32,106 nucleotides of DNA from Opitutia bacterium Tous-C1TDCM (GTDB taxonomy: Bacteria; Verrucomicrobiota; Verrucomicrobiia; Opitutales; Opitutaceae), in the NCBI GenBank assembly GCA_002288455.1, contig NEUS01000043.1:1-32106 (forward strand), written 5' to 3'. This document shows positions 1 through 8,336 of the stretch, piece after piece. The notes below the pieces were generated by a model. The model was not told where the DNA came from. It saw nothing but the letters and a program-made list of their open reading frames with translations, and did no database searches. A program made the position numbers and the translations under genes. Numbering within the stretch: position 1 is the first letter of the stretch; every line of letters begins with the position of its first letter.

Positions 1-342
1 AATGTTCGCGGCCTTGGCGCGGCGGACGTTGGCGATGGAGCCCTTGGCGTCGGTGCAGTTGAAGAGGACGGCGCGGTAGCCCGAGGCGATGAGGTTGTCG
101 AAGTGCTGCGCTTCCTTCGCGGGGTCGTTCTGCGAATCGAAGATGGTGGCGTCGTAGCCGAGTTCCTTGGCGCGGTCGCGGGCGGTCTCCGCGAGGACGA
201 CGAACCAGGGGTTGTTCAAAGTGGAAACGACGACCGCGACACGGCGGCCGGATTCGGCGGCGGCGGCGGGACTGGCGACGAGCAGGCCGACCAGCGTGAG
301 CAAGGCGGCGAGCGAGGAACGGAGCAGGGGAAGCAGGGCCAT
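1..342 (-). CDS. Periplasmic sugar-binding protein of an ABC transporter (RbsB-like), 5' part only
   Basis: The reverse strand from 342 down to the window edge reads 114 codons with no stop, so the gene is cut by the window and only its N-terminus is visible. Residues 1-29 form a signal peptide ([16 protein letters not shown], then an Ala-rich stretch ending near AAAA-E). The mature part opens with [21 protein letters not shown], then the spacing [14 protein letters not shown] and a [12 protein letters not shown] strand. This is the standard start of the ribose/galactose-type periplasmic binding fold (Peripl_BP_4). Such proteins deliver a sugar to an inner-membrane ABC permease, which would lie outside the window. 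The gene diverges from an AraC-type regulator, as often seen in sugar-uptake loci. The start at 342 is not preceded by a Shine-Dalgarno sequence but by CCTCCCCC. The exact sugar cannot be told. Confidence 0.85.
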   Translation of the reverse strand, partial: MALLPLLRSSLAALLTLVGLLVASPAAAAESGRRVAVVVSTLNNPWFVVLAETARDRAKELGYDATIFDSQNDPAKEAQHFDNLIASGYRAVLFNCTDAKGSIANVRRAKAANI

Positions 343-572
343 GGGGGAGGGGTTGAGGGGGAGGCTAGGCGGGCCGCGGGAGGCGAGACAACGCTGGGGC
401 AGCGGGCGGAATAGCGGATGATGGGCGGGGGGGGGGGGACGGGAGCAGGGAGGGGAACGGCGGGCCGCAAAGCAGACGCAGCGCGACCGGAAGAGCACCG
501 TAGCATGTCTTTTTGCTAGCAGTCTTCCGTCTTTCGGAATTTTTGTTGCGGCATACTAAGGTCGACCGCCGC
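343..572. promoter_or_regulatory. Divergent G-rich intergenic region between sugar-binding protein and AraC-type regulator
   Basis: These 230 bp separate two divergent starts and must hold the promoters of both genes. The + strand is strongly G-rich from 343 to about 460, with a G12 run at 427-438, and becomes AT-richer from about 505 to 560. A small dyad (TAGCA at 501-505, TGCTA at 514-518) lies in the AT-richer part and could be a regulator half-site. I could not identify a convincing -35/-10 pair for either gene. Confidence 0.5.
423..455 (+). repeat. Homopolymeric G12 run within a potential G-quadruplex motif
   Basis: Positions 423-455 read GGG, C, twelve G (427-438), AC, GGG, AGCA, GGG, A, GGGG. 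This satisfies the usual G3+N1-7 rule for a four-tract quadruplex. On the strand transcribed toward the sugar-binding protein the same run is C12, about 85 nt upstream of that start. Long mononucleotide runs of this kind are prone to slipped-strand length change. Confidence 0.8.
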
Positions 573-1472
573 ATGCCCTTTCAATCGCCGCCCCTTTCCT
601 TCGATCCGAACCGGCCCGACTTCGCGCCCTACGGTTTGACCTGCGTGCACTGGCGGCCGTCGCCGATGCGGCGGCCCGACCATCACAACGAGGTGGAGCT
701 CAACTTTCTCGAATCGGGCTCCGTCACGTATCTGCTCGGCGGCAAGAAGACCGTCGTCGAAGCGGGCAAGCTCGGGGTGTTCTGGGCGGCGATCCCGCAC
801 CAGATCATCGATTTCGGCGACGACACGGCGTACTTCGTCGCGACGATTCCGCTGCAGTGTTTCCTGCAGTGGCGGTTGCCGGAGAAGTTTGTGCAGCCGC
901 TGATGCAGGGCCGGTTGGTGAGCGAACCGACGGCGGAGCGCGCGGCGTCCGACGCGCAGCTCTTCGCGCATTGGGAGGAAGATCTGCTCCGGAAAGCGCC
1001 GGACCTCGAGCGGCCGGTGCTGCTGGAAGTGCAGGCTCGGCTCATTCGTTTGGCGCTGAAGATTCCGGCCGCCCCGCGGCCGCGGGCAAAACGGGACCGG
1101 CTTTCCACGCTGACCGATTCCGGACTCAACAAAGTGGAGCAGATGGCCTGCTACATCGCGCAGAACTACACCGAGAAACTGTCGGTGCAGCAGATCGGCG
1201 ACTTCGTGAAACTGCATCCGAACTACGCGATGAACCTGTTTCAAAAAACCTTCGGCACGACGCTGATCAACTACCTGACGCAGCACCGGGTTTCGCACGC
1301 GCAGCGCCTGCTCGCGACGACCGACCATACCGTGACCGAGGTCGCTTTCCAGTCGGGGTTTCTCTCGATCAGTCGCTTCAACGACGCGTTCCGCCGCGCC
1401 TGCGGTTGCTCGCCGCGCGAGTACCGGAAGGTGCACGAGCTCGAGGAAACCGGCGCGCGGCGGGCGGGCTGA
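573..1472 (+). CDS. AraC/XylS-family transcriptional regulator with N-terminal cupin sensor
   Basis: A 299-residue protein from the ATG at 573; an in-frame TTG at 513 would add 20 residues that do not look like the family. Residues 1-170 resemble the AraC-type cupin ligand-binding domain (HHNEVELNFLESGSVTYLLGG, then a strand with HQIIDFGDD). The C-terminal ~100 residues hold the double helix-turn-helix: EKLSVQQIGDFVKLHPNYAM for the first helix pair, and TVTEVAFQSGFLSISRFNDA with the family-typical CGCSPREYRK ending for the second. It diverges from an RbsB-like binding protein, so it probably senses a sugar or derived signal and controls that uptake locus, and perhaps the TonB receptor downstream. 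The effector is unknown. Confidence 0.88.
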   Translation: MPFQSPPLSFDPNRPDFAPYGLTCVHWRPSPMRRPDHHNEVELNFLESGSVTYLLGGKKTVVEAGKLGVFWAAIPHQIIDFGDDTAYFVATIPLQCFLQWRLPEKFVQPLMQGRLVSEPTAERAASDAQLFAHWEEDLLRKAPDLERPVLLEVQARLIRLALKIPAAPRPRAKRDRLSTLTDSGLNKVEQMACYIAQNYTEKLSVQQIGDFVKLHPNYAMNLFQKTFGTTLINYLTQHRVSHAQRLLATTDHTVTEVAFQSGFLSISRFNDAFRRACGCSPREYRKVHELEETGARRAG

Positions 1473-1666
1473 GCCGGGCGTCTGCCGTCGAGCGAGGTGG
1501 CGGATCCCCGACCGCTTTTGGCTTAGTATCCCGGCATAATTGGCCGGATCGCGGGTAGAATCCGCGGAATAAATGCCCTAGATTGGTCGCGGTTCCGATC
1601 CGGAGCCTTCCCCGACACCGGCGTTCCGCGCCGCTGCCTTCCCTGCAACCCCTCGTGAAACCCGCC
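1473..1666 (+). promoter_or_regulatory. Leader region of the first TonB receptor with an inverted repeat
   Basis: This 194-bp gap precedes the TonB receptor. A short inverted repeat, CCGGC (1531-1535) and GCCGG (1543-1547), flanks ATAATTG and is embedded in the only AT-rich stretch of the gap (about 1516-1575). It could be an operator or the -10 region; no good -35 lies at the right distance. The last 60 nt before the start are C-rich. Confidence 0.35.
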
Positions 1667-4600
1667 ATGTACCGTCTTCCTTCGCGCGCGCCGAGCCTCC
1701 GGGCCGCGGCTTCGCTCCGCTTCCTTTCGCCGATCCCCCGCGGGCTGCTGGCCGCGGTGGCCGGCTGCAGTTTCGCCGCGGCCGCCGCGGCGGCCACCGT
1801 GCAAGGCACCGTCAGCAACCAGAACACGAAACGCTTCCTCGAGCGGGCGACGGTCAGCGTGCCCGGCACGGCGTTCCAGGCGCTCACCGACAAGGAAGGC
1901 CGCTTCCGGATCGCCGGGTTGCCGGCCGGCACGCACACGGTCGTCGTGAGCTACGCCGGGCTCGACGACGCCACGAAGACCGTGACGGTGGCCGCGGACC
2001 AGACGGCGACGTCGGACTTCGAACTGACCGCCGGCGAGATCTATACGCTCGGGCAGTATGTCGTCACGTCGACGGTGGAGGGCAGCGCCTACGCCGTGAA
2101 CCAGCAGCGCCGCGCGGAATCCACGCGCAGCGTGACGTCGGTCGACGCCTTCATCGACCAGACGACGGGCAATCCCGGCGAGTTCCTGAAGAGCATCGAG
2201 GGCATCCAGATGGATTACTCGCAGAACGAGCCGCAGACGATCCGCGTGCGCGGCTTCGATCCGAATCTCACGATGGTGACGATGGACGGCAACGAAGTCG
2301 CCTCCGCCGCTTCGAGCGGGGCGAACCGCGCCGTGCAGGTCGACCAGCTCTCGATCGCGAGCATCGAGAACGTCGAGGTGTTCAAAGCACCGATCCCGTC
2401 GATGTCCGCCAACGCGATCGGCGGCGCGGTGAATTTCAACACCAAGAGCGCCTTCGACCAGAGCGGCCGGCGCGCCTTCGCGCAGGTGGGCGTGAACATG
2501 GACTCGAACGATTTCTCCTGGCGCAAGACCCCCGGGCCCGGCCACGGTGAGAAGGCGGAGCGCCGCATCTATCCCGTCGGCCGCATCCAGTATTCGAATT
2601 CGTTTTTCGGCAACCGCCTCGGCATCGTGGCCTCGGCCGGTTACGACCACACCAACCAACTCGGCGCCAGCGTTTCCCACGCCCTCAATGTCACGGCGAT
2701 CCCCGGCGGCGCGCTGCCTGCGGCACCGACGCCTTACACGGCGGACAACGTCGTGATCCGCCGCGGCGCGATGTCGTTCGCGCCGAACCGCCAATTGCGC
2801 CGCCGCGGCGACCTTTCGTTCAATGCGGACTACAAGCTCACCGCGTCGACGGCGCTCTTCCTCAAGACGACGTTCTCCGACTACAAGAGCACGAACCGCA
2901 ACCACGGCTTCACGCTCACGCCGGCGACCCTCGCCCCGGGCGCCACGATCTTCGAGTACAGCACGACGGGCGGACGGGCCGGCCAGAGCGCGAGCGTCTT
3001 CGACAAGTACACGCAGTCCTGGCAGCTCAACCCCGGCCTCAAGGTGCGCACCGGCGACTGGAAGATCGACCTCGTCGGCGGTTTCTCGAAATCCATCAAC
3101 CACTACAAGAATCCCGACACCTTCGGCGCGGTCGGCCTGACGCTCGCCGGCGTCGGTTGGTCGATGCGCACGCCGGTCGACGACGACACGCCGACGCAGC
3201 TCGCGCAGACCTCCGGGCCCGACTTCTACGCGCTCAACAACTACGCCTCGACGCAGGGCAACCTCGCCGCCACCGCCGGCCAGCACCGCGCCAACCACAA
3301 CGGTTTCGTCTCGACGAATTTCCGCGACTCCTCGGACGTGAAGTACTCGAACCGCCTCGACGTGCAGCGCGATTTCCAGGGGCGGTTCCCGTTCTACCTG
3401 AAGGCCGGCGTCGCCTACAACGAACAGATCCGCAACAAGCGCCAGGAACAGAAGCGCTGGTATTGGATGGGGCAGGACGGCGCGCCGACGGCCGACGACC
3501 TCACGGCCGCGGGCGGCCAGTTCGGCCGGTTTGCCGAGCCGGTGCCGGTCACGCAGCAGATCCCCGGCTGGACGCTGCGCGAGCCGACCTATTTCAGCAC
3601 CAACGAGCTCTACAAATACTGGCGGGCGAATCCGCAGGTCCTGCAGGAAAACACCGCCTACACCGAGCAGCAGAAGATCGCCGGCCGCCAGAAAGTGAAC
3701 GAGCAGGTGTCCGCCGCCTACGTGATGGGCAACGCGACGCTCCGCCGCCTCAACGTGCTCGCGGGGGTGCGCGTGGAAAAGACCGAAATCCGCGCCGAGG
3801 GCTTCCGCGTGCTGCCCGTCACGGGGCCGACCTCGGTCCTGCCCGCGGGGGTCGACGCCAATTCCCTGGCCGGCATCCGGGCCTCGTACCGCACGCTGGC
3901 GACGGAGTCGGACTACACCTCGGATCCCTTTCCGTATCTGCATTTGAAATACGAATGGCTCCCGGCCCTCCAGACCCGCGCGAGCTACACCGAGGCCATC
4001 GGCCGGCCCAACCTGTCCGACGTGCTGCCGAACAACGTCACGCAGAACGACACGACGCAGACGATCACGACGAACCGCGCCGGCCTGCTGCCGCAGCGGT
4101 CGAAGAATCTCGATTTCAGCGTCGAGTATTACACGAAGACCGCGGGCCAGTGGACCGCGGGCTGGTTCAGCCGCGACGTGGGCAGCTACATCTCGACGGC
4201 GACGGTCGCCATGACGCCGGCTCTGCTGGAGGAACTGAATCTCGGGCCGGAGTTCGCCGATTGGGACGTGACGACGAAGACCAATCTGGGCAGCGCGAAA
4301 TGGAGCGGCTACGAACTGGGCTTCCGCCAGGCGCTGCGCGAGTGGGCGTTTGTCCCGGGCCCGCTCCACGGGGTGACGCTGTGGGCGAACTACACCAAGA
4401 TCGCCAAGATGGAGGGCGATTTCGGCACCCCCGGCGCGAAGATCACGCAACTCGGGAACGTCGTGCCGGAACTCGTCAACGGCGGCATCAGCTACCGCAC
4501 CCGCGGCGGCCTGTTCTTCGTGCAGCTCTCGGCCAACTACCAGGCGGCGAAGTCCACCGCCAACCTGCCGGGGACCGCGGCGGCGGCCCAGCGCCGACCG

Positions 4601-4786
4601 CGCCAGGAGGCCTACCGCTTCTGGAATCTCGAGGCCAGCTACCGGCTCACGTCGAAGCTCCGGCTGACGACCACGGCGCGCAACCTGTTCTCCGAGCGGG
4701 CCCGTTTCTCGGAAATGGGCATCATCCGCAACACCCAGCAGGCGACCGGCATCGCCTGGTTGTTCGCGGCGAAGTACGATCTTTGA
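1667..4786 (+). CDS. TonB-dependent outer-membrane receptor with carboxypeptidase-regulatory-like N-domain
   Basis: A 1039-residue receptor starting at the ATG at 1667; an upstream in-frame TTG at 1583 would bury the signal peptide. Residues 1-43 are a long signal peptide ending in an Ala-rich stretch. Residues about 44-120 (VQGTVSNQNTKRFLERATVSV through FELTAGE) form a carboxypeptidase-regulatory-like beta domain typical of SusC-like and verrucomicrobial receptors. The plug follows, with NPGEFLKSIEGIQMDYS, TIRVRGFDPNLTMVTMDGNEV and SIENVEVFKAPIPSMSANAIGGAVNF. The rest is a 22-strand-type barrel. The protein ends in AKYDL rather than in an aromatic residue, which is unusual for the barrel-assembly signal. 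No SusD partner or TonB/ExbB genes are adjacent. It should import a large or scarce ligand; AraC-linked control from the gene upstream is possible but not shown. Confidence 0.9.
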   Translation: MYRLPSRAPSLRAAASLRFLSPIPRGLLAAVAGCSFAAAAAAATVQGTVSNQNTKRFLERATVSVPGTAFQALTDKEGRFRIAGLPAGTHTVVVSYAGLDDATKTVTVAADQTATSDFELTAGEIYTLGQYVVTSTVEGSAYAVNQQRRAESTRSVTSVDAFIDQTTGNPGEFLKSIEGIQMDYSQNEPQTIRVRGFDPNLTMVTMDGNEVASAASSGANRAVQVDQLSIASIENVEVFKAPIPSMSANAIGGAVNFNTKSAFDQSGRRAFAQVGVNMDSNDFSWRKTPGPGHGEKAERRIYPVGRIQYSNSFFGNRLGIVASAGYDHTNQLGASVSHALNVTAIPGGALPAAPTPYTADNVVIRRGAMSFAPNRQLRRRGDLSFNADYKLTASTALFLKTTFSDYKSTNRNHGFTLTPATLAPGATIFEYSTTGGRAGQSASVFDKYTQSWQLNPGLKVRTGDWKIDLVGGFSKSINHYKNPDTFGAVGLTLAGVGWSMRTPVDDDTPTQLAQTSGPDFYALNNYASTQGNLAATAGQHRANHNGFVSTNFRDSSDVKYSNRLDVQRDFQGRFPFYLKAGVAYNEQIRNKRQEQKRWYWMGQDGAPTADDLTAAGGQFGRFAEPVPVTQQIPGWTLREPTYFSTNELYKYWRANPQVLQENTAYTEQQKIAGRQKVNEQVSAAYVMGNATLRRLNVLAGVRVEKTEIRAEGFRVLPVTGPTSVLPAGVDANSLAGIRASYRTLATESDYTSDPFPYLHLKYEWLPALQTRASYTEAIGRPNLSDVLPNNVTQNDTTQTITTNRAGLLPQRSKNLDFSVEYYTKTAGQWTAGWFSRDVGSYISTATVAMTPALLEELNLGPEFADWDVTTKTNLGSAKWSGYELGFRQALREWAFVPGPLHGVTLWANYTKIAKMEGDFGTPGAKITQLGNVVPELVNGGISYRTRGGLFFVQLSANYQAAKSTANLPGTAAAAQRRPRQEAYRFWNLEASYRLTSKLRLTTTARNLFSERARFSEMGIIRNTQQATGIAWLFAAKYDL

Positions 4787-4841
4787 CTTGGGGCAGGGGC
4801 GGTCGCCGGCGACGCGGGGCGTCCCGGCGGCCTCTTCGTTT

Positions 4842-5978
4842 TCAGGCGGACGGTTTCGCCGCCGGCGGGCGCCCGGGCTCGAGCTGTTCGACGATTTCCA
4901 CGCCGTAGCCGTCGAGGCCGACGACCTTGCGCGGTTGCCGGGTGAGCAGGCGGATCTTGGCGAGCCCGAGGGTGCGCAGGATCTGGGCGCCGATGCCGTA
5001 GTCGCGGAGATCCATGCCCGGGGCGGGGCCGCCGCCCGCCGCCGGATCGAGCCGGCGGAGCAACGTTTCGGTCGCGTTGGCCGGCTGCATGTAGAGCACG
5101 GCGCCGCAGCCCTCGGCCGCGATGGCCCGCAGGCAGGTGCCGAGCACGCCGCTGCCGGCGCCGCCCGGGCCGGCGGCATGGAAGACATCGTCGAGCAGGT
5201 TCGCGGTGTGCACGCGGACGAGCGCGGGCCGGGCGGCGTCGAACGTGCCGAGCGTCAGCGCCAAATGGATACGTTGGTCGATCCGGCCCTGGAAAACGTG
5301 GGCCCGGAAGGTGCCGTACTCCGTCGCGAGGTCGTGCTCCGCGATTTTCCGGATCAGACTTTCGCGGCGCAGCCGGTAGGCGATGAGCTGCTCGACGGAG
5401 ATCATCTTCAACCCGAAGCGCTGCTTGAAGGCCGCCAGTTCCGGCATGCGCTGCATCGTGCCGTCCTCGTTGACGAGTTCGCAGAGGATGCCGGCGGGCG
5501 GGAGGCCGGCGAGCAGCGCGAGATCGACCGCGGCTTCGGTGTGGCCGGCGCGTTCGAGCACGCCGCCGGGCTTGGCGCGCAACGGGAACACGTGGCCGGG
5601 CTGCACGAGCTGGTCGGCGGTGGCAGCCGCGTCGGCGAGGATCTTGATCGTGACGGAACGGTCGTAGGCGCTGACGCCGGTGGAAATGCCGGCGGCGGCG
5701 TCGACGCTGACGGCGAAATCGGTGCGCTGGACCTCGCGGTTGCGCGCGACCATCGGCCCGAGTTGCAGGCGGTCGAGTTGGTTGCCGAGCATCGGGACGC
5801 AGACGATGCCGCTGCCGTAGCGGATCATCATGTTGACCGTCTCGGGCGTGACCTTGGAGGCGGCCATGATGAGGTCGCCCTCGTTTTCGCGGTCGGCGTC
5901 GTCGGCCACGATCACCAATTGGCCGGCGGCCACGGCCGCGATGGCATCCTCCACCGTGTCGAACAGGTCGGTCTTCAT
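4842..5978 (-). CDS. ribB: 3,4-dihydroxy-2-butanone-4-phosphate synthase with a degenerate GTP cyclohydrolase II-like C-terminal domain
   Basis: A 378-residue cytoplasmic enzyme of riboflavin synthesis. It converts ribulose 5-phosphate to 3,4-dihydroxy-2-butanone 4-phosphate plus formate. Residues 1-205 carry the full synthase signature: the acidic loop DADRENEGD (27-35), PGHVFPLRAKPGGVLERAGHTEAAVDL (127-153) and ELVNEDGTM (167-175). Residues 210-370 align with GTP cyclohydrolase II and keep the late DLRDYGIGAQIL and GLDGYGVEIVE blocks. The three zinc cysteines are replaced (N260, P271, G273), and the catalytic QEGRGIG block is replaced by PANATET around 299-305. The second half is therefore probably inactive, and a separate ribA should exist elsewhere. 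The start at 5978 fits the domain start; the frame stays open upstream but has no family similarity. The gene is convergent with the TonB receptor. Confidence 0.93.
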   Translation of the reverse strand: MKTDLFDTVEDAIAAVAAGQLVIVADDADRENEGDLIMAASKVTPETVNMMIRYGSGIVCVPMLGNQLDRLQLGPMVARNREVQRTDFAVSVDAAAGISTGVSAYDRSVTIKILADAAATADQLVQPGHVFPLRAKPGGVLERAGHTEAAVDLALLAGLPPAGILCELVNEDGTMQRMPELAAFKQRFGLKMISVEQLIAYRLRRESLIRKIAEHDLATEYGTFRAHVFQGRIDQRIHLALTLGTFDAARPALVRVHTANLLDDVFHAAGPGGAGSGVLGTCLRAIAAEGCGAVLYMQPANATETLLRRLDPAAGGGPAPGMDLRDYGIGAQILRTLGLAKIRLLTRQPRKVVGLDGYGVEIVEQLEPGRPPAAKPSA

Positions 5979-6028
5979 TTGGAAGGCCGAAAGAGGGCCA
6001 TGCCCGCGGCTCCTGCAACCCAAAGTTT

Positions 6029-6048
6029 GGGGGCCGGCCGGGGCCCCC
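6029..6048. other. GC-rich hairpin between divergent ribB and peptidase starts
   Basis: GGGGGCC at 6029-6035 pairs with GGCCCCC at 6042-6048 across a six-base loop. It lies in the 121-bp gap between the ribB start (-) and the peptidase start (+), about 50 nt from each start. I see no FMN riboswitch core here. It may simply be a structured leader or a shared protein-binding site. Confidence 0.4.
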
Positions 6049-6099
6049 CGCGCTTCAGCCCGCGTTGACGGACGCGGTGCCGCCGCGTAGCGACGGGCC

Positions 6100-7359
6100 G
6101 TGCCGATTTCCCATGCCCGCTTTCGCCGCGGCGCGCTGCTCTGCGCCGCGCTCACTCTCACCTTCCCGCTGCCCGCCGCCGACGCCCCCGCGGCGGCGCC
6201 TGCCCAGCCGCCCCGTACGCCCGTGGTCGCCGCGCCGGCGCGCGCATGGGAATTCGCGGAGGACGGCGTGGTGTTCGATTCCCAATTTCCCGCCGCCCGC
6301 CTCAGCGAGTGCACTCGGCTCGGGCCGGGCGCCTACGCATTGACCAGCGAGCCCGAGAACCGGCCCATCAACCCGAGCCCGTGGTTCGCGTTCCGGGTGC
6401 GGGCGGAGCGACCCCGTCCCGTTTCCATCCGGATCAATACGGCGACGGCCCGCTTGCGTTATGTGCCGAAGGTCAGCGTCGATGGGCGCCGCTGGATCAC
6501 ATTGCCCGCCGAGGCGTTTGTCCGCGGGGAACGCGAGGACGAGGGCACGATCCGGATCGACGTGGGGCCCGAGCCGCTGTGGGTCGCCGCGCAGGAGATT
6601 GTTTCCGGCGAAGATCTCGATTCCTGGGGCCGCTCGCTCGAGAGCCTGCCCTTCGTGGCGCGGCGCGAAATCGGCCGCTCCGTCGGCAGGCGCGCGCTGC
6701 ACGCGCTGGACATCGACGCCACGGCGTCGGGCGCGGCATCGGGCTGCGTCGTGATCATCGGCCGCCAGCATCCGCCCGAGGTGACGGGCTCGCTGGCGCT
6801 GATGCGTTTCGTGGAGACGGTCGTGGCGGAAACGCCGCTGGCGCGCCGGTTCCGCGCCCGGTTCGCGGTGCTGGTGGTACCGCTGGTGAATCCCGACGGC
6901 GTCGCCGGCGGCCACTGGCGCCACAACCTCAACGGCGTCGACACCAACCGCGATTGGGACCGCTTCGACCAGCCCGAGACGCGGGCCGTGCGCGATGCGG
7001 TGCGGGCGGTGCGCGAGACGCGGCGCCCCGTGCTGCATCTCGATTTCCACTCCACGTTCAGCGACGTGTTCTACACGCAGACCGACGACAAGCCGATGCA
7101 GCCCGCCGGATTCACCAAGGCCTGGCTCGAGGGCCTCGCGACGCGCGTGCCGAGCTACGCGATCAAGCGCACGCCGAACGCGAATCCCACGCAGGCAACG
7201 TCGCACCACTGGGCCCACCGCGAATTCGGCATCCCCGCGATCACGTACGAGCTCGGCGACAACACCGACCGCGCCTTGCTGCAAACGGTGGCGGCGGCCG
7301 CCGCCGAATCGATGATAGAGCAATTGCTCGCCCTCGTGCCCGAGACGCCGGCGCGTTGA
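6100..7359 (+). CDS. Exported M14-family zinc carboxypeptidase
   Basis: A 419-residue protein starting at GTG 6100; the nearby ATG at 6113 is out of frame. Residues 1-27 look like a signal peptide, followed by a Pro/Ala-rich linker to about residue 47. Residues 50-170 form a beta-rich domain like that in front of the catalytic domain in cytosolic-carboxypeptidase (AGBL/Nna1-like) M14 enzymes. The catalytic domain has the zinc pair H224-x-x-E227 in GRQHPPEVTG, the third zinc ligand H317 in DFHSTFS, the NPDGVAGGH and LNGVDTNRDW substrate-site blocks, and the general base E384 in ITYELGD. All catalytic residues are therefore present. It should trim C-terminal residues from peptides in the periplasm or outside the cell. 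It is convergent with the aldo/keto reductase. Its substrate preference cannot be read from the sequence. Confidence 0.87.
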   Translation: MPISHARFRRGALLCAALTLTFPLPAADAPAAAPAQPPRTPVVAAPARAWEFAEDGVVFDSQFPAARLSECTRLGPGAYALTSEPENRPINPSPWFAFRVRAERPRPVSIRINTATARLRYVPKVSVDGRRWITLPAEAFVRGEREDEGTIRIDVGPEPLWVAAQEIVSGEDLDSWGRSLESLPFVARREIGRSVGRRALHALDIDATASGAASGCVVIIGRQHPPEVTGSLALMRFVETVVAETPLARRFRARFAVLVVPLVNPDGVAGGHWRHNLNGVDTNRDWDRFDQPETRAVRDAVRAVRETRRPVLHLDFHSTFSDVFYTQTDDKPMQPAGFTKAWLEGLATRVPSYAIKRTPNANPTQATSHHWAHREFGIPAITYELGDNTDRALLQTVAAAAAESMIEQLLALVPETPAR

Positions 7360-7390
7360 CCGGCGTGCGGCGGAGACCCGAGGCGCCGGT
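7359..7390. terminator. Possible bidirectional terminator between convergent genes
   Basis: ACCGGCG at 7359-7365 is an inverted match of CGCCGGT at 7384-7390, with an 18-nt loop. It fills the gap between the peptidase stop (7357-7359) and the aldo/keto reductase stop (7391-7393). There is no clear U-run, so Rho-independent function is uncertain. Confidence 0.35.
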
Positions 7391-8287
7391 TCAGATTTGG
7401 CCGACGAGGGCGGCGGCGGCGTTGGCGCGCACCTGATCGGCGTCCTTGCAACCGGGGATGACCGCGGTGACCTGCGGGTTCTTCAGGACCCAGGCGAGGG
7501 CCCACGCGGCGAGTGGCATTCCGGGCGGCAGTTCCGTCGCGGCAATGCGTTCGACCTCGGCCAGCATTTCGTCGCGGCGCGCGTTTTTCCACACTTCGCG
7601 GACATCATGCGCCGGAAACGTGTGCCCGGGCCGGTATTTGCCGGATAGGAAACCGCTGGCCAAGGGTACGCGGGCGAGGGCGCCGAGGTTCTGCCGCGCG
7701 ATCGACGGAAAGATCTCCGCTTCGGGCACGCGGTGAAGGCGGTTGTAGACCAGTTGGATCACGTCGACGCCGACCTCGGTCGAGCGATCGACTTGGAACG
7801 CGTGGGTGCTGGCGGTCGGGATCGAGTTGCCGAGGAACCGTACCTTGCCCTGGCGCTGGGCCTCGCGTGCGGCCTCCCACATGCCGGGCGCTGCGAAAAG
7901 ATCGTCCGCGGCGGAGTGAAGCTGGAGGATGTCGACGTAGTCGGTCCGCAGCGCCTTGAGCGAGCCCTCGAGTTGCGCCACGAGGTCGGCCGGGCCGACG
8001 GCGGCGTCGCGTTTGAAGCAGGCGTGGAAGCGATGGCCCCACTTCGTGGCGATGACCCAATCCTCGCGCCGGCCGGGCAAGGTTTCGCCGATCAGGCGTT
8101 CCGAGAGGTGGTCGCCGTAGCATTCGGCGGTGTCGATGAGATTGATCCCGCAGTCCCGCGCGGCGGCGAGGATGGCGCGGACGTCGTCGGCCGCATAGGT
8201 GCGGCCCCATTCGCCGCCGAATTGCCAGGTCCCGACGCCGACGACGGAAACGGCCAGGCCGGTGCGGCCGAGGATGCGTTGCTGCAT
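7391..8287 (-). CDS. Aldo/keto reductase
   Basis: A 298-residue cytoplasmic NAD(P)H-dependent oxidoreductase of the AKR superfamily. The start at 8287 gives the family-typical opening MQQRILGRTGLAVSVVGVGT. The catalytic tetrad is complete: D52 and Y57 in IDTAECYGDH, K82 in WVIATKWG, and H124 in ILQLHS. A late AWALAWVLKNPQVTAVIPGCKD block forms the cofactor-binding C-terminal part. These enzymes reduce sugar or other aldehydes and ketones to alcohols, or run in reverse. The gene lies 49 nt downstream of the LuxR-type regulator on the same strand, so the two are probably co-transcribed. The substrate is unknown. Confidence 0.92.
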   Translation of the reverse strand: MQQRILGRTGLAVSVVGVGTWQFGGEWGRTYAADDVRAILAAARDCGINLIDTAECYGDHLSERLIGETLPGRREDWVIATKWGHRFHACFKRDAAVGPADLVAQLEGSLKALRTDYVDILQLHSAADDLFAAPGMWEAAREAQRQGKVRFLGNSIPTASTHAFQVDRSTEVGVDVIQLVYNRLHRVPEAEIFPSIARQNLGALARVPLASGFLSGKYRPGHTFPAHDVREVWKNARRDEMLAEVERIAATELPPGMPLAAWALAWVLKNPQVTAVIPGCKDADQVRANAAAALVGQI

Positions 8288-8336
8288 GGAATGACGGTGC
8301 GGAGGCGCCGTCGCGGGGCAAGCCGGGCTGCAGCGC

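Noticed and set aside
530..560. CATACT near 552-557 as the -10 of the AraC-type gene.
   Set aside because: No acceptable -35 lies 16-18 bases upstream, and the distance to the ATG is very short.
1523..5188. A reverse-strand open frame of 1221 codons across the first TonB receptor.
   Set aside because: It is antisense to a receptor with clear plug and barrel motifs. Its translation is Arg-, Ala- and Gly-rich with no domain, as expected from a high-GC shadow frame.
5979..6099. A possible FMN riboswitch upstream of ribB, suggested by the GC-rich hairpin.
   Set aside because: The conserved RFN core words were not found in either direction, and the gap is short.
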